Shown: piece after piece, positions 7,262-13,228 of the stretch
Position numbering within the stretch: position 1 is the stretch's first letter
Layout of the letters: each line of letters opens with the position of its first letter
Translations under genes and position numbers: made by a program
Notes under the pieces: generated by a model
Seen by the model: only the letters and a program-made list of their open reading frames with translations
Told to the model about the DNA's origin: nothing
Databases searched by the model: none
Source: Deltaproteobacteria bacterium
GTDB lineage: Bacteria > Desulfobacterota > Desulfobacteria > Desulfobacterales > C00003060
Assembly: GCA_019309815.1 (NCBI GenBank)
Contig: JAFDFO010000027.1
Location: 1-14,191, forward strand
Direction: 5' to 3'
Length of the DNA stretch: 14,191 nucleotides

Positions 7262-7426
7262 AAAGCAAAAGAATATTTAAAGAGAGAAACCCAGATTTCG
7301 TTGGCAGGAGACTTGGGCTTCATTGAAATAAGCGAATTGGGCACACCAAAGAAAGACATTACAGAAATCGAAAGAATGTTAACCGCGCTGATACAGTCTT
7401 TAGAAAACAAACCCTTGAATCCTTGA
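7262..7426 (+). pseudogene. C-terminal remnant of a four-helix-bundle (S23/IVS-type) protein gene
   Basis: An open stretch of 54 codons between an in-frame TGA (7259-7261) and a TGA at 7424. The peptide runs KAKEYLKRETQISLAGDLGF and then IEISELGTPKKDITEIERML, ending TALIQSLENKPLNP. The segment EIERMLTALIQSLENK is what I recognise as the C-terminal helix of the 'four helix bundle protein' family, related to proteins encoded in 23S rRNA intervening sequences and to Avd of diversity-generating retroelements. A full member is about 115-125 residues, so only the last two helices remain, with no start codon or ribosome site. The last residues and the stop are encoded by the right-hand octamer array. 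The N-terminal half has been lost, leaving octamer repeats directly at the break. The family assignment rests on my recall of the motif, not on a search. Confidence 0.55.
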
Positions 7427-7447
7427 CCCCTTGAATCCTTGGACCCT
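7408..7447 (-). repeat. octamer tandem repeat array, right (inverted) copy
   Basis: Read on the minus strand: AGGGTCCA, AGGATTCA, AGGGGTCA, AGGATTCA, then a diverged AGGGTTTG. This is the same repeat as at 7167-7256 in opposite orientation. CTTGAATCCTTGGACCCT (7430-7447) pairs perfectly over 18 bp with 7241-7258, giving an inverted repeat around a 171-bp centre. Confidence 0.88.
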
Positions 7448-7471
7448 CTTCTCCAACTAAATTGGAGAAGA
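7447..7471. repeat. 10-bp perfect hairpin next to the octamer array
   Basis: TCTTCTCCAA, a 5-base loop CTAAA, then TTGGAGAAGA. It begins on the last base of the right-hand octamer array. No T-run follows on either strand, so it is not a clear intrinsic terminator; it may be an end structure of the repeat element or a processing site downstream of cooT. The rest of 7472-7593 shows no gene or motif I can support. Confidence 0.6.
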
Positions 7472-7593
7472 ACCAATCCCAAAGACCTTTGCGCAACCCC
7501 TTTCCGCTTCTTGGGATGAGCCTTTTGACCCATCCATGGCGTCGCTCAAAGAAGTTGTACAAAGCTCTGTATCAGTCTCTCGTTGAGCTGCTG

Positions 7594-7779
7594 CTATTCT
7601 TTGAGGAGGATCTTGTGATTGGAAAAGAAGAGGGAGTGAATATTGGCGTGCACGAACTTCTGGTCGCCGAAGATATTCACGAGCCGGAGTCCATCGTCTT
7701 CCGGCTCAATTTTGTCGACTGCCTCCATCACCAGTTCTTCATCACCATCACGAATAATGTACACATTTGCTTCACACAT
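7594..7779 (-). CDS. CooT family nickel-binding protein
   Basis: A 61-residue protein starting MCEANVYII. The CooT family is small homodimeric nickel-binding proteins in which Cys2, right after the initiator Met, binds Ni(II); the first was found next to carbon monoxide dehydrogenase genes. The Met-Cys-x-Ala-x-Val-Tyr start, the central EPEDDGLRLVNIFGDQKFV and a final basic stretch all fit the family, as does the length. The ATG overlaps the end of the DUF3842 gene by 8 bp (ATGTGTGA), and AAGGAG lies 13 bases upstream within that gene, so the two are almost surely translated from one mRNA. No CODH or hydrogenase gene lies in this window, so which nickel enzyme it serves cannot be told. Confidence 0.86.
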   Translation of the reverse strand: MCEANVYIIRDGDEELVMEAVDKIEPEDDGLRLVNIFGDQKFVHANIHSLFFSNHKILLKE

Positions 7780-8200
7780 CTTCGGAAACGAGCTCCTTCA
7801 AGTGTTTTTCAATCATGGTTTCGATCAGCGGCGGGAGCGGGGACGGCGCTATCCCGACAATTTCTACATTTTCCTGAGTGAGGGGGATGAGGAGCTTCTT
7901 GGCTGGGCATGCGGCTACAGCCTCAGCGATCCTTGGGGTTACCTCACCCATCATGGCGTGGGCCATCACAACTCCGATGGGGGCCACGACCAGGTCGGCT
8001 TGCGAAACCATACGCACAATAGCATTCTCTCCGGAAGCTCCCCGGTTTGCCCGCGCCTTCAGCATTTGCGCCGTGGCAACCGCGTTTGTCCCCAGGGCTA
8101 TGATCTCCACTGATTCGTTAAAAGCTTCTCTGAGCTTCTTGATGACAGCACTTCCAATGCCGCCACCCTGCCCGTCGATTACACAGATTCGCATTGCCAA
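7772..8200 (-). CDS. DUF3842 family protein
   Basis: A 142-residue protein beginning MAMRICVIDGQGGGIGSAVI, where G-x-GGG-IG after a beta strand suggests a Rossmann-like nucleotide-binding loop. It continues with IIALGTNAVATAQMLKARANRGASGENAIV and DLVVAPIGVVMAHAMMGEVTP, conserved blocks of DUF3842. The function of the family is unknown. The TTG at 8200 has GAGGGGG seven bases before it; the ATG at 8194 gives the more family-like MRICVIDGQ but is farther from that site, so either may be used. It overlaps cooT by 8 bp and lies 204 bp downstream of the acuC-like gene on the same strand. The tight coupling to a nickel protein hints at a role in nickel handling or in a nickel enzyme, but that is inference. 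Confidence 0.84.
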   Translation of the reverse strand: MAMRICVIDGQGGGIGSAVIKKLREAFNESVEIIALGTNAVATAQMLKARANRGASGENAIVRMVSQADLVVAPIGVVMAHAMMGEVTPRIAEAVAACPAKKLLIPLTQENVEIVGIAPSPLPPLIETMIEKHLKELVSEDV

Positions 8201-8404
8201 GATGGTACCCCCTCAAAGCTTCTTGTCGCGGGCTGTTCGAACCTGATCATCATCAAAACAACAAGCGAAAAGAAGCATCCCGACAAAAAAGCTTAGAATT
8301 TCTCTATCTGCTTTGTTCAATTAGGAAGTTAGCAGATTGGGGACAGGGGGTCAATAAGAAGGCAAAGGAAGAACGGGCACAACAAGGTCATGGGGAGACA
8401 CCGA

Positions 8405-9520
8405 CTATTCTATCTTTGGAAAGACGTTTGTCTCGAAATACTCAAGGCATTTTTGCATGTAGTGCCTGGATTTCTCCTGCCAAGCACTTCTGTGTTCGGC
8501 ATCTCGAAGTTTTTTGCCACGTAAGCCCTGAGCAGAGAGGGGTTCTGTCATGGACTCTGGCAGGTCATCAGGTAGGTCAATCCCGTTCATAATCGCCCAT
8601 GCCAACGTCCAGGCACGTGCCACATTTGCCGGGTTGTAGCCCCCTCCACCTAATGCTACCCAGGGGATTCCTGCCTCGGTCAGATAAGTGATGGCTTTAC
8701 AGAATCCATTGGTGGTGAGCTCAAGCGCAGCAAGGGGATCATCTAAGAATGTGTCAACGCCGAGCTGAGAAACGACCACATCCGGGCGGAACCGCTCTAT
8801 GAGCATGGGGACGACTGCGCTGAAACCTTCCCAGAATACATAATCATCCGTGCCCGGGAGCAGGGGTATGTTCACCGAATACCCTATCCCCTCTCCACGG
8901 CCCATCTCACCGATTCCGCCGGTGCCAGGGAACAAGGTGCGCCCGTCCTGGTGAAAAGAAACGGTCAACACCCTGGGGTCTTCATAAAACGCCCACTGGA
9001 CGCCATCGCCGTGGTGGGCATCTATGTCTAAATACATGACACGTTTCCCTAAATCCACAAAATGGTAGATAGCGAGGACCGGGTCGTTCGCATAGCAGAA
9101 CCCTGAGGCCTTTGAGGCTCCGGCATGGTGGAGACCGCCGGCGATGTTAAAAGCGACGTCGACCTGACCCTCGGAGACCAGTTCAGCACACTGAAGGGAT
9201 GCGCCCGTATGAAGCAGTGACCACTCCCAAAGACCAGGAAAGACGGGGTTGTCCCCTGGCCCGATTCCGTATGAAGATTCCCTGGTCATGCGATCGGGAC
9301 TCGCGCCTTTCAAGATCTCAACATATTCACCCGTGTGAAAGCGGAGAAAGGCCGAGTCGGATGCAGGCGTGGTTTCAATCAACGCTGCATCAGGAAGGGA
9401 GTAAAGATTGTATGCCGTGCAAAGGTCGTAGGTGAGGCGCAACCGTTCTATCTTAAGAGGATGACTCGCCCCGTAGTCATATGCAAAGTACTTGTTGGTA
9501 TAAAGAAAGGCGGTTTTCAT
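8405..9520 (-). CDS. AcuC-type histone deacetylase family protein
   Basis: A 371-residue class I/II deacetylase-fold enzyme. In bacteria, AcuC removes acetyl groups from proteins such as acetyl-CoA synthetase; other members act on acetylpolyamines. The active site is complete: HH at 131-132 (GGLHHAGASKASGFCYAND), zinc ligands D167 and H169 (DIDAHHGDG) and D256 (LGVDTFLDDPL), and the transition-state Tyr295 in GGGGYNPANVARAW. Length and order match AcuC better than the shorter polyamine deacetylases. The start ATG at 9520 gives MKTAFLYTNKYFAYDYGASHP, typical of the family; no strong Shine-Dalgarno is seen. No acs or acuA gene lies in the window, so the physiological substrate is open. The downstream DUF3842-cooT pair may share the transcript, but the 204-bp gap could hold its own promoter. 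Confidence 0.93.
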   Translation of the reverse strand: MKTAFLYTNKYFAYDYGASHPLKIERLRLTYDLCTAYNLYSLPDAALIETTPASDSAFLRFHTGEYVEILKGASPDRMTRESSYGIGPGDNPVFPGLWEWSLLHTGASLQCAELVSEGQVDVAFNIAGGLHHAGASKASGFCYANDPVLAIYHFVDLGKRVMYLDIDAHHGDGVQWAFYEDPRVLTVSFHQDGRTLFPGTGGIGEMGRGEGIGYSVNIPLLPGTDDYVFWEGFSAVVPMLIERFRPDVVVSQLGVDTFLDDPLAALELTTNGFCKAITYLTEAGIPWVALGGGGYNPANVARAWTLAWAIMNGIDLPDDLPESMTEPLSAQGLRGKKLRDAEHRSAWQEKSRHYMQKCLEYFETNVFPKIE

Positions 9521-9551
9521 AAGGCGTTGAGGACTTTCTTGTAGAACTTTT

Positions 9552-9581
9552 TGTATATCACAGTGTTAAGCGCCCTCGCAA
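9552..9581 (-). promoter_or_regulatory. possible sigma70 promoter for the acuC-like gene
   Basis: On the minus strand, TTGCGA (9581-9576), an 18-bp spacer and TATACA (9557-9552), preceded by TGA as in an extended -10 element. It would give a leader of about 25 nt before the ATG at 9520. Both boxes match the consensus at four of six positions, so this is only a candidate. Confidence 0.35.
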
Positions 9582-9782
9582 CATTGACACGCTGACATAA
9601 TGAGAAACCCGTTAGCATTGTGGCAGGTTAAGGGTTGACGACAGGTTGGATTTGCGCTCCCCAACTCTAAGAGGGTTGCAATAAACAGAGTAACATGTGT
9701 AACATCCAATAAGAAACAAGTCCGGATTGCCTGAGCTTGCGTCCGGTTACCAGGCAACGCGGAGCGGGGAGGAGTTTCTGCT

Positions 9783-10712
9783 ATGGAGAAGAAAGTTCTG
9801 TTGGTGGTTGATGGATCGATTCACTCAACGCATGCGGTCACATATGCGGTCAGGATATCCTCGGTAGTAAAAGACCTCAGCTACACGTTGTTTCATGTTC
9901 AGCCTACCCTTTCCCAGTATCTCTTGGATGAAGCTGAATGCAATCTCGAGTCAAGGGCTGCGCTGAGGAAAATCATCCGCAAGAATGCCGAACATGCCCG
10001 CCAGATCCTGGAGCAGCACAAAAACAGAATGGTACTTATGGGAATCGATGAAGAGCGCATCGAAACTGCGACCCAGAAGAAGGTCATGGGAATTGCCAAA
10101 GATATTTTGGACCGTGGCCAGCGGGGTCTCTATGATGCGATTCTGGTGGGCCGAAGAGGCTTGTCGCGCCTGCAGCAAACCTTTATGGGCAGTACAACTT
10201 CCCAGTTGGTAGAGCATTCCAGGTTGATCCCGGTGTGGGTGGTGGACGGTGATGTGGAGTCTATGAAAGTGATGTTGGCCGTGGACGGTTCTGAGGCCTC
10301 ACTTCGGGCTGTGGATCACTTTGGCTTCATGGTGGGGGGAAACGAAGAACTGAGGGTGACGGTGTTTCACGTTACGCCAATGCTCAGAAACTATTGCGTC
10401 ATCGATTTCGATGAGAAAGATAGTGACGCAGGAAAGGTCATTGCTCGGGGCGCCAGACGATGTGTTGACCATTTTTATGCCCATGCACGGAAGAAATTTA
10501 CAGAGGCAGGCCTCCGGGATGATCAAGTGGAACTTGAGGTGGTCAAGCGTAGCGTGGATGTTGGCAAGGCCATCGTGAGCCAGATTCGGAAGCAAGACTA
10601 TGGGACGGTGGTCCTTGGCAGGCGCGGGACTGGCGAGGCCTTCTTCATGGGAAGCGTGTCGAAATACGTGCTCGACAAGACCTATGGCCGCGCCCTGTGG
10701 GTTGTCTCTTAA
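9783..10712 (+). CDS. universal stress protein, two tandem UspA domains
   Basis: A 309-residue cytoplasmic protein with two Usp domains. Domain 1 (about 1-155) starts KKVLLVVDGSIHSTHAV and has the ATP-binding loop GRRGLSRLQQTFMGST, a good G-2x-G-9x-G-S/T match. Domain 2 (about 160-309) starts MKVMLAVDGSEASLRAV and ends with GRRGTGEAFFMGS; its loop has seven residues, not nine, between the second and third glycine, so nucleotide binding there may differ. Tandem Usp proteins of about 300 residues are common in anaerobes and respond to starvation or stress. The ATG has GGGGAGGAG about eight bases upstream. The small heat-shock gene lies 94 bp downstream on the same strand, and the terminator comes only after it, so a shared transcript is possible. 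Confidence 0.92.
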   Translation: MEKKVLLVVDGSIHSTHAVTYAVRISSVVKDLSYTLFHVQPTLSQYLLDEAECNLESRAALRKIIRKNAEHARQILEQHKNRMVLMGIDEERIETATQKKVMGIAKDILDRGQRGLYDAILVGRRGLSRLQQTFMGSTTSQLVEHSRLIPVWVVDGDVESMKVMLAVDGSEASLRAVDHFGFMVGGNEELRVTVFHVTPMLRNYCVIDFDEKDSDAGKVIARGARRCVDHFYAHARKKFTEAGLRDDQVELEVVKRSVDVGKAIVSQIRKQDYGTVVLGRRGTGEAFFMGSVSKYVLDKTYGRALWVVS

Positions 10713-10806
10713 GGCAGGGACATATAAGACATCATCCTCTTGACTGTGGCCGTAAAGTGATTAGTTTTTTGTTGAAGTATAACGGGACAGGAAGGAGGTG
10801 GACAGT

Positions 10807-11250
10807 ATGTTTGCTCTTACACCCATACTTAGACGAAAGGAATTTTTGAGCCGTCCTGAAACGGACTTCTTTGATCGCTTCTTTGGCGATTTCACCCTGC
10901 CAAGCCTGATGTTTGAAGGCACGGAATGGACACCGGCTTTTGACGTGTCCGAGACCGATAGGGAACTCGTGATCAAAGCTGAGGTTCCCGGCATGGACAA
11001 GAAGGATATCAACATCACCGTGTCAGACGGAATGCTGACCATCAAGGGGGAGAAAAAGCACGAAAAGAAAGAAGAGAACGAGCGCTACCACCGTGTTGAA
11101 ACGCGCTACGGCACGTTCTCCAGGACTCTGAGACTCCCTACCGAGGTCAAGGCAGACAGGGTAGATGCAACCTATAAGGATGGGGTACTCAACATCACAC
11201 TCCCCAAGTCCGAAGCTGTTGAGCCGAAGAAGATAGAGATAAAGAGCTAA
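10807..11250 (+). CDS. Hsp20/alpha-crystallin family small heat-shock protein
   Basis: A 147-residue ATP-independent holdase chaperone that binds unfolding proteins as large oligomers. After a short N-terminal arm (LRRKEFLSRPETDFFDRFFGD) the alpha-crystallin domain begins at about residue 40 with TPAFDVSETDRELVIKAEVPG. It continues with DINITVSDGMLTIKGEKK, GTFSRTLRLP and the closing YKDGVLNITLPK. The C-terminal extension is short and basic (EPKKIEIKS), with an I-x-I (IEI) motif of the kind used for oligomer contacts. The ATG at 10807 is preferred to the GTG at 10798, because GGAGG lies eight bases before the ATG and overlaps the GTG region. No sigma32 or CIRCE element is clear upstream. A strong terminator follows 16 bp after the stop. 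Confidence 0.94.
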   Translation: MFALTPILRRKEFLSRPETDFFDRFFGDFTLPSLMFEGTEWTPAFDVSETDRELVIKAEVPGMDKKDINITVSDGMLTIKGEKKHEKKEENERYHRVETRYGTFSRTLRLPTEVKADRVDATYKDGVLNITLPKSEAVEPKKIEIKS

Positions 11251-11266
11251 TGAAATCCCGAGTTTT

Positions 11267-11305
11267 AAGGGTGCGCCGGGTACGAGCCCGGCGCACCCTT
11301 TTTTC
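11267..11305 (+). terminator. intrinsic terminator after hsp20
   Basis: A perfect 14-bp stem, AAGGGTGCGCCGGG (11267-11280) with CCCGGCGCACCCTT (11287-11300), closed by the loop TACGAG and followed directly by a T-run on the plus strand. It ends the usp/hsp20 unit. Confidence 0.95.
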
Positions 11306-11343
11306 TCTTGACTGAAAAAGCCCCAACCCCATCCATTATTCTA

Positions 11344-11373
11344 TTGACCCACCTCTAAGATACTTATTATAAA
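11344..11373 (+). promoter_or_regulatory. sigma70-type promoter for the fmdB-pyrR unit
   Basis: -35 TTGACC (11344-11349), an 18-bp spacer and -10 TATAAA (11368-11373). Each box matches the consensus at five of six positions. Transcription would begin near 11380, leaving a leader of about 74 nt before the GTG at 11454. Confidence 0.6.
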
Positions 11374-11453
11374 GGAGAACCCCAGAACTTTGAGGGGGCT
11401 GGAACTGGTAATGGTGATTTTCTTACACATGGAATACATCGGGAGAAATTGCC

Positions 11454-11942
11454 GTGCCCATCTATGAATTCTATTGTAAAGATTGCAACACCCTGTTCAA
11501 CTTCTTATCCAGAGGGGTGAATACGACCAAGCGGCCTATCTGTCCCAAGTGCAAGAAGGCAAAGCTCGAAAGACAGATGTCTACTTTTGCCAGGCTCACG
11601 GGGGCAAAGGAGGATGGCGACCTGGATGATCTTCCCGTGGATGAGACCAAGATGGAGAAGGCAATGAATATGTTGGCCCGGGAAGCCGAGGGGATCAGCG
11701 AGGATGACCCCAGGCAAGCCGTCAACTTGATGCGTAAGCTCTCGGATGTTGCTGGTATTGGTTTTGGACCAGGGATGGAAGAAGCCTTAAGCCGGATGGA
11801 AGCAGGGGAAGACCCCGAACAGGTAGAGGCAGAGATGGGGGACCTGCTCAATGAAGAGGAACCATTTATCATCGGAGAGAAGAAGGGCCGGAAGACCAAG
11901 CGGGTAGAAGCGCTCATCGACAAGACGCTTTATGAGTTGTAG
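11454..11942 (+). CDS. FmdB-type zinc-ribbon protein
   Basis: A 162-residue protein beginning MPIYEFYCKDC. The N-terminal FmdB zinc ribbon has two cysteine pairs, C8/C11 (CKDC) and C30/C33 (CPKC). The family was named as a putative regulator of formamidase/formylmethanofuran genes, but its molecular role is unclear. The remaining 120 residues are acidic and helical (KMEKAMNMLAREAEGIS, QAVNLMRKLSDVAGIGFGPG, EALSRMEAGEDPEQVEAEMG), so this is longer than the 70-110-residue norm. The start is GTG, giving the conserved MPIYEF, with GGGAGA about seven bases upstream. A promoter lies upstream and pyrR follows 74 bp after, probably on one transcript. Confidence 0.86.
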   Translation: MPIYEFYCKDCNTLFNFLSRGVNTTKRPICPKCKKAKLERQMSTFARLTGAKEDGDLDDLPVDETKMEKAMNMLAREAEGISEDDPRQAVNLMRKLSDVAGIGFGPGMEEALSRMEAGEDPEQVEAEMGDLLNEEEPFIIGEKKGRKTKRVEALIDKTLYEL

Positions 11943-11992
11943 GTAAGGATTTAACTTGTTGAATAAGAAGGATATTTTGTTCGGAGTGTTTG

Positions 11993-12005
11993 CCTCAGAA
12001 TGAGG
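11993..12005 (+). promoter_or_regulatory. small hairpin overlapping the pyrR ribosome-binding site
   Basis: CCTCA-GAA-TGAGG is a 5-bp perfect stem with a 3-base loop. Its right arm overlaps the GAGGGG Shine-Dalgarno of pyrR (ATG at 12017). The sequence CAGAATGAGG loosely recalls the CNGNGAGG core of PyrR RNA-binding sites but with two extra bases. Translational autoregulation is possible but unproven. Confidence 0.3.
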
Positions 12006-12016
12006 GGATTGCTACC

Positions 12017-12553
12017 ATGACCAAAGAAGAGGTCATTCTAAGAAGCTCTGATATCGACCGGGTCTTAACACGGATGACGCACGAGATTCTCGAGCAGCAT
12101 AGGGGAACGGAGAATCTCGTACTCATCGGCATCCGGACGGGGGGTGTGTTCCTCGCGGATCGAATAAAGGCAAAGATTCTTGCTATCGAAGGGACAGACA
12201 TTCCGACGGGAGATCTCGATATCACTCTCTACAGAGACGATTGGACCAGTATCGGCCACCAGCCCACGGTACAGAAGACAGAGCTTCCGTTCTCCCTGGA
12301 CGGCAAACAGGTGGTTCTGGTAGACGATGTCCTTTTTACCGGCCGCACGGTTCGAGCAGCCATGGACGCCCTGATAGATTTTGGACGCCCAGACCGGATT
12401 GAATTGGCCGTGCTGGTGGATCGGGGTCATCGCGAGCTGCCGATTCAGGCCAACTACGTTGGGAAACATGTGAAAACCATCCATGACACCATGGTCAACG
12501 TCTACCTCAACGAAAAAGGTGGGGTTGACGAAGTGGCTGTCAGTCCGCAATAA
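12017..12553 (+). CDS. pyrR: PyrR bifunctional pyrimidine regulator / uracil phosphoribosyltransferase
   Basis: A 178-residue type I phosphoribosyltransferase. PyrR senses UMP/UTP and binds pyr mRNA to cause attenuation or block translation, and in many species it also makes UMP from uracil and PRPP. The PRPP loop VDDVLFTGRT lies at 102-111. Other family blocks are IGIRTGGVFLADRI, DLDITLYRDD (flexible-loop region) and AVLVDRGHRELPIQANYVGK, which contains the conserved RGHRELPI block. I chose the ATG at 12017 (MTKEEVILRSSDIDR, normal PyrR length), with GAGGGG nine bases upstream; a TTG at 11990 would add nine untypical residues. It follows the fmdB-like gene and no other pyr gene is in the window, so any regulated operon is elsewhere. 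Confidence 0.95.
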   Translation: MTKEEVILRSSDIDRVLTRMTHEILEQHRGTENLVLIGIRTGGVFLADRIKAKILAIEGTDIPTGDLDITLYRDDWTSIGHQPTVQKTELPFSLDGKQVVLVDDVLFTGRTVRAAMDALIDFGRPDRIELAVLVDRGHRELPIQANYVGKHVKTIHDTMVNVYLNEKGGVDEVAVSPQ

Positions 12554-12717
12554 CATCCCGTATTTCAAGACAATATGTGCTTCAAGGTCTCACTCATAGG
12601 ACAGGCCGTTCACACCTTTGGCTACACCCGGAATTCATCTTCATTTTTCTCCTATGATTTGGCCAGCGTTGGGATACACGAGACCCCGTTCTTTTTTGGC
12701 GTAATGCTTATTTGGTG

Positions 12718-12744
12718 TTGACAAATTTCGGTTTTTCATATAAT
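12718..12744 (+). promoter_or_regulatory. strong promoter of dsrC
   Basis: A perfect TTGACA (12718-12723) and a perfect TATAAT (12739-12744), but with a short 15-bp spacer. Transcription would start near 12751, leaving a leader of about 68 nt. A strong promoter fits the high level of DsrC known in sulfate reducers. The 160 bp between pyrR and this promoter show no gene. Confidence 0.65.
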
Positions 12745-12818
12745 AGGATCAGACGCTAAAACGGTAACTGCAACGAGTGCAAAGGTAGAATTCTAACAAA
12801 GAAAAGGAGGGCGTTGGC

Positions 12819-13136
12819 ATGCCAACTGTCGAGTTTGAAGGTAAGAGTTTTGAAGTAGACGAGGACGGTTTTATTGACGATTATGCAAACTGGACTCCGG
12901 AGTGGGTAAAGTATGTGAAGTCGGTTGAGGGGATCGAGGAACTAACCGATGAGCACCAAAAGTGTGTGGATTTTTTGCGGGAATACTACGAGAAAAATGG
13001 GATTGCCCCTATGGTCAGGATTTTCTCGAAGGTGACCGGTTTCAAACTGAAGCACATCTACGAGTTGTTCCCGTCTGGCCCAGGCAAAGGCGCATGTAAG
13101 ATGGCAGGTCTTCCCAAACCGACCGGATGCGTCTAG
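12819..13136 (+). CDS. dsrC: DsrC, sulfur-carrier protein of dissimilatory sulfite reduction
   Basis: DsrC (105 residues) is the substrate partner of DsrAB: a trisulfide between its two C-terminal cysteines carries sulfite-derived sulfur to the DsrMKJOP membrane complex. Both are present, C93 (KGACKMAG) and the penultimate C104 (PTGCV), which separates true DsrC from TusE-like relatives with one. The N-terminus TVEFEGKSFEVDEDGFIDD and the helix-turn-helix-like centre match the family; an extra cysteine sits at 49. The ribosome site AAGGAGG is excellent. The gene stands alone between a strong promoter and a hairpin terminator, as expected for a highly expressed protein made apart from dsrAB. 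It is the best evidence that the host reduces sulfate or another sulfur compound. Confidence 0.97.
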   Translation: MPTVEFEGKSFEVDEDGFIDDYANWTPEWVKYVKSVEGIEELTDEHQKCVDFLREYYEKNGIAPMVRIFSKVTGFKLKHIYELFPSGPGKGACKMAGLPKPTGCV

Positions 13137-13176
13137 TAAAAAAGCTTTGATTTAGTGAAACAATTTGGACGTCCGA

Positions 13177-13214
13177 AAAAGAGGCTTTACTGCGCAGTAG
13201 AGCCTCTTTTCTTT
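13177..13214 (+). terminator. intrinsic terminator after dsrC
   Basis: A long palindrome at 13177-13210: AAAAGAGGCT pairs with AGCCTCTTTT, and the inner TACTGCGCAGTA is itself self-complementary, with one T-G wobble. A T-rich tail follows. It is nearly symmetric, so it could act on both strands, though only dsrC reads into it here. The start of yjbQ lies 18 bp beyond the stem. Confidence 0.88.
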
Positions 13215-13228
13215 TGTCTGGCGAGCTT

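Noticed and set aside
7180..7562. Minus-strand ORFs of 117 and 67 codons across the repeat region
   Set aside because: They read through the octamer arrays (giving NPWTLDPLDP-type repeats) and contain the reverse complement of the four-helix-bundle remnant; no family resemblance or ribosome site.
8335..8360. GGGGACAGGGGGTC-like stretch that recalls REP/IS200-type repeat fragments
   Set aside because: Single copy in the window, no hairpin partner and no transposase nearby.
10713..10806. Heat-shock promoter (sigma32 or CIRCE) upstream of hsp20
   Set aside because: TTGACT and TATAAC can be seen but not at a sensible spacing, and no CIRCE inverted repeat is present.
12554..12717. Possible small RNA or tRNA between pyrR and dsrC
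   Set aside because: No cloverleaf, no strong hairpin with T-run; only a 7-bp inverted repeat with a long spacer is seen.
13214..13228. TTG start for yjbQ
   Set aside because: It falls in the T-rich tail of the dsrC terminator; the ATG at 13229 gives the usual family N-terminus.
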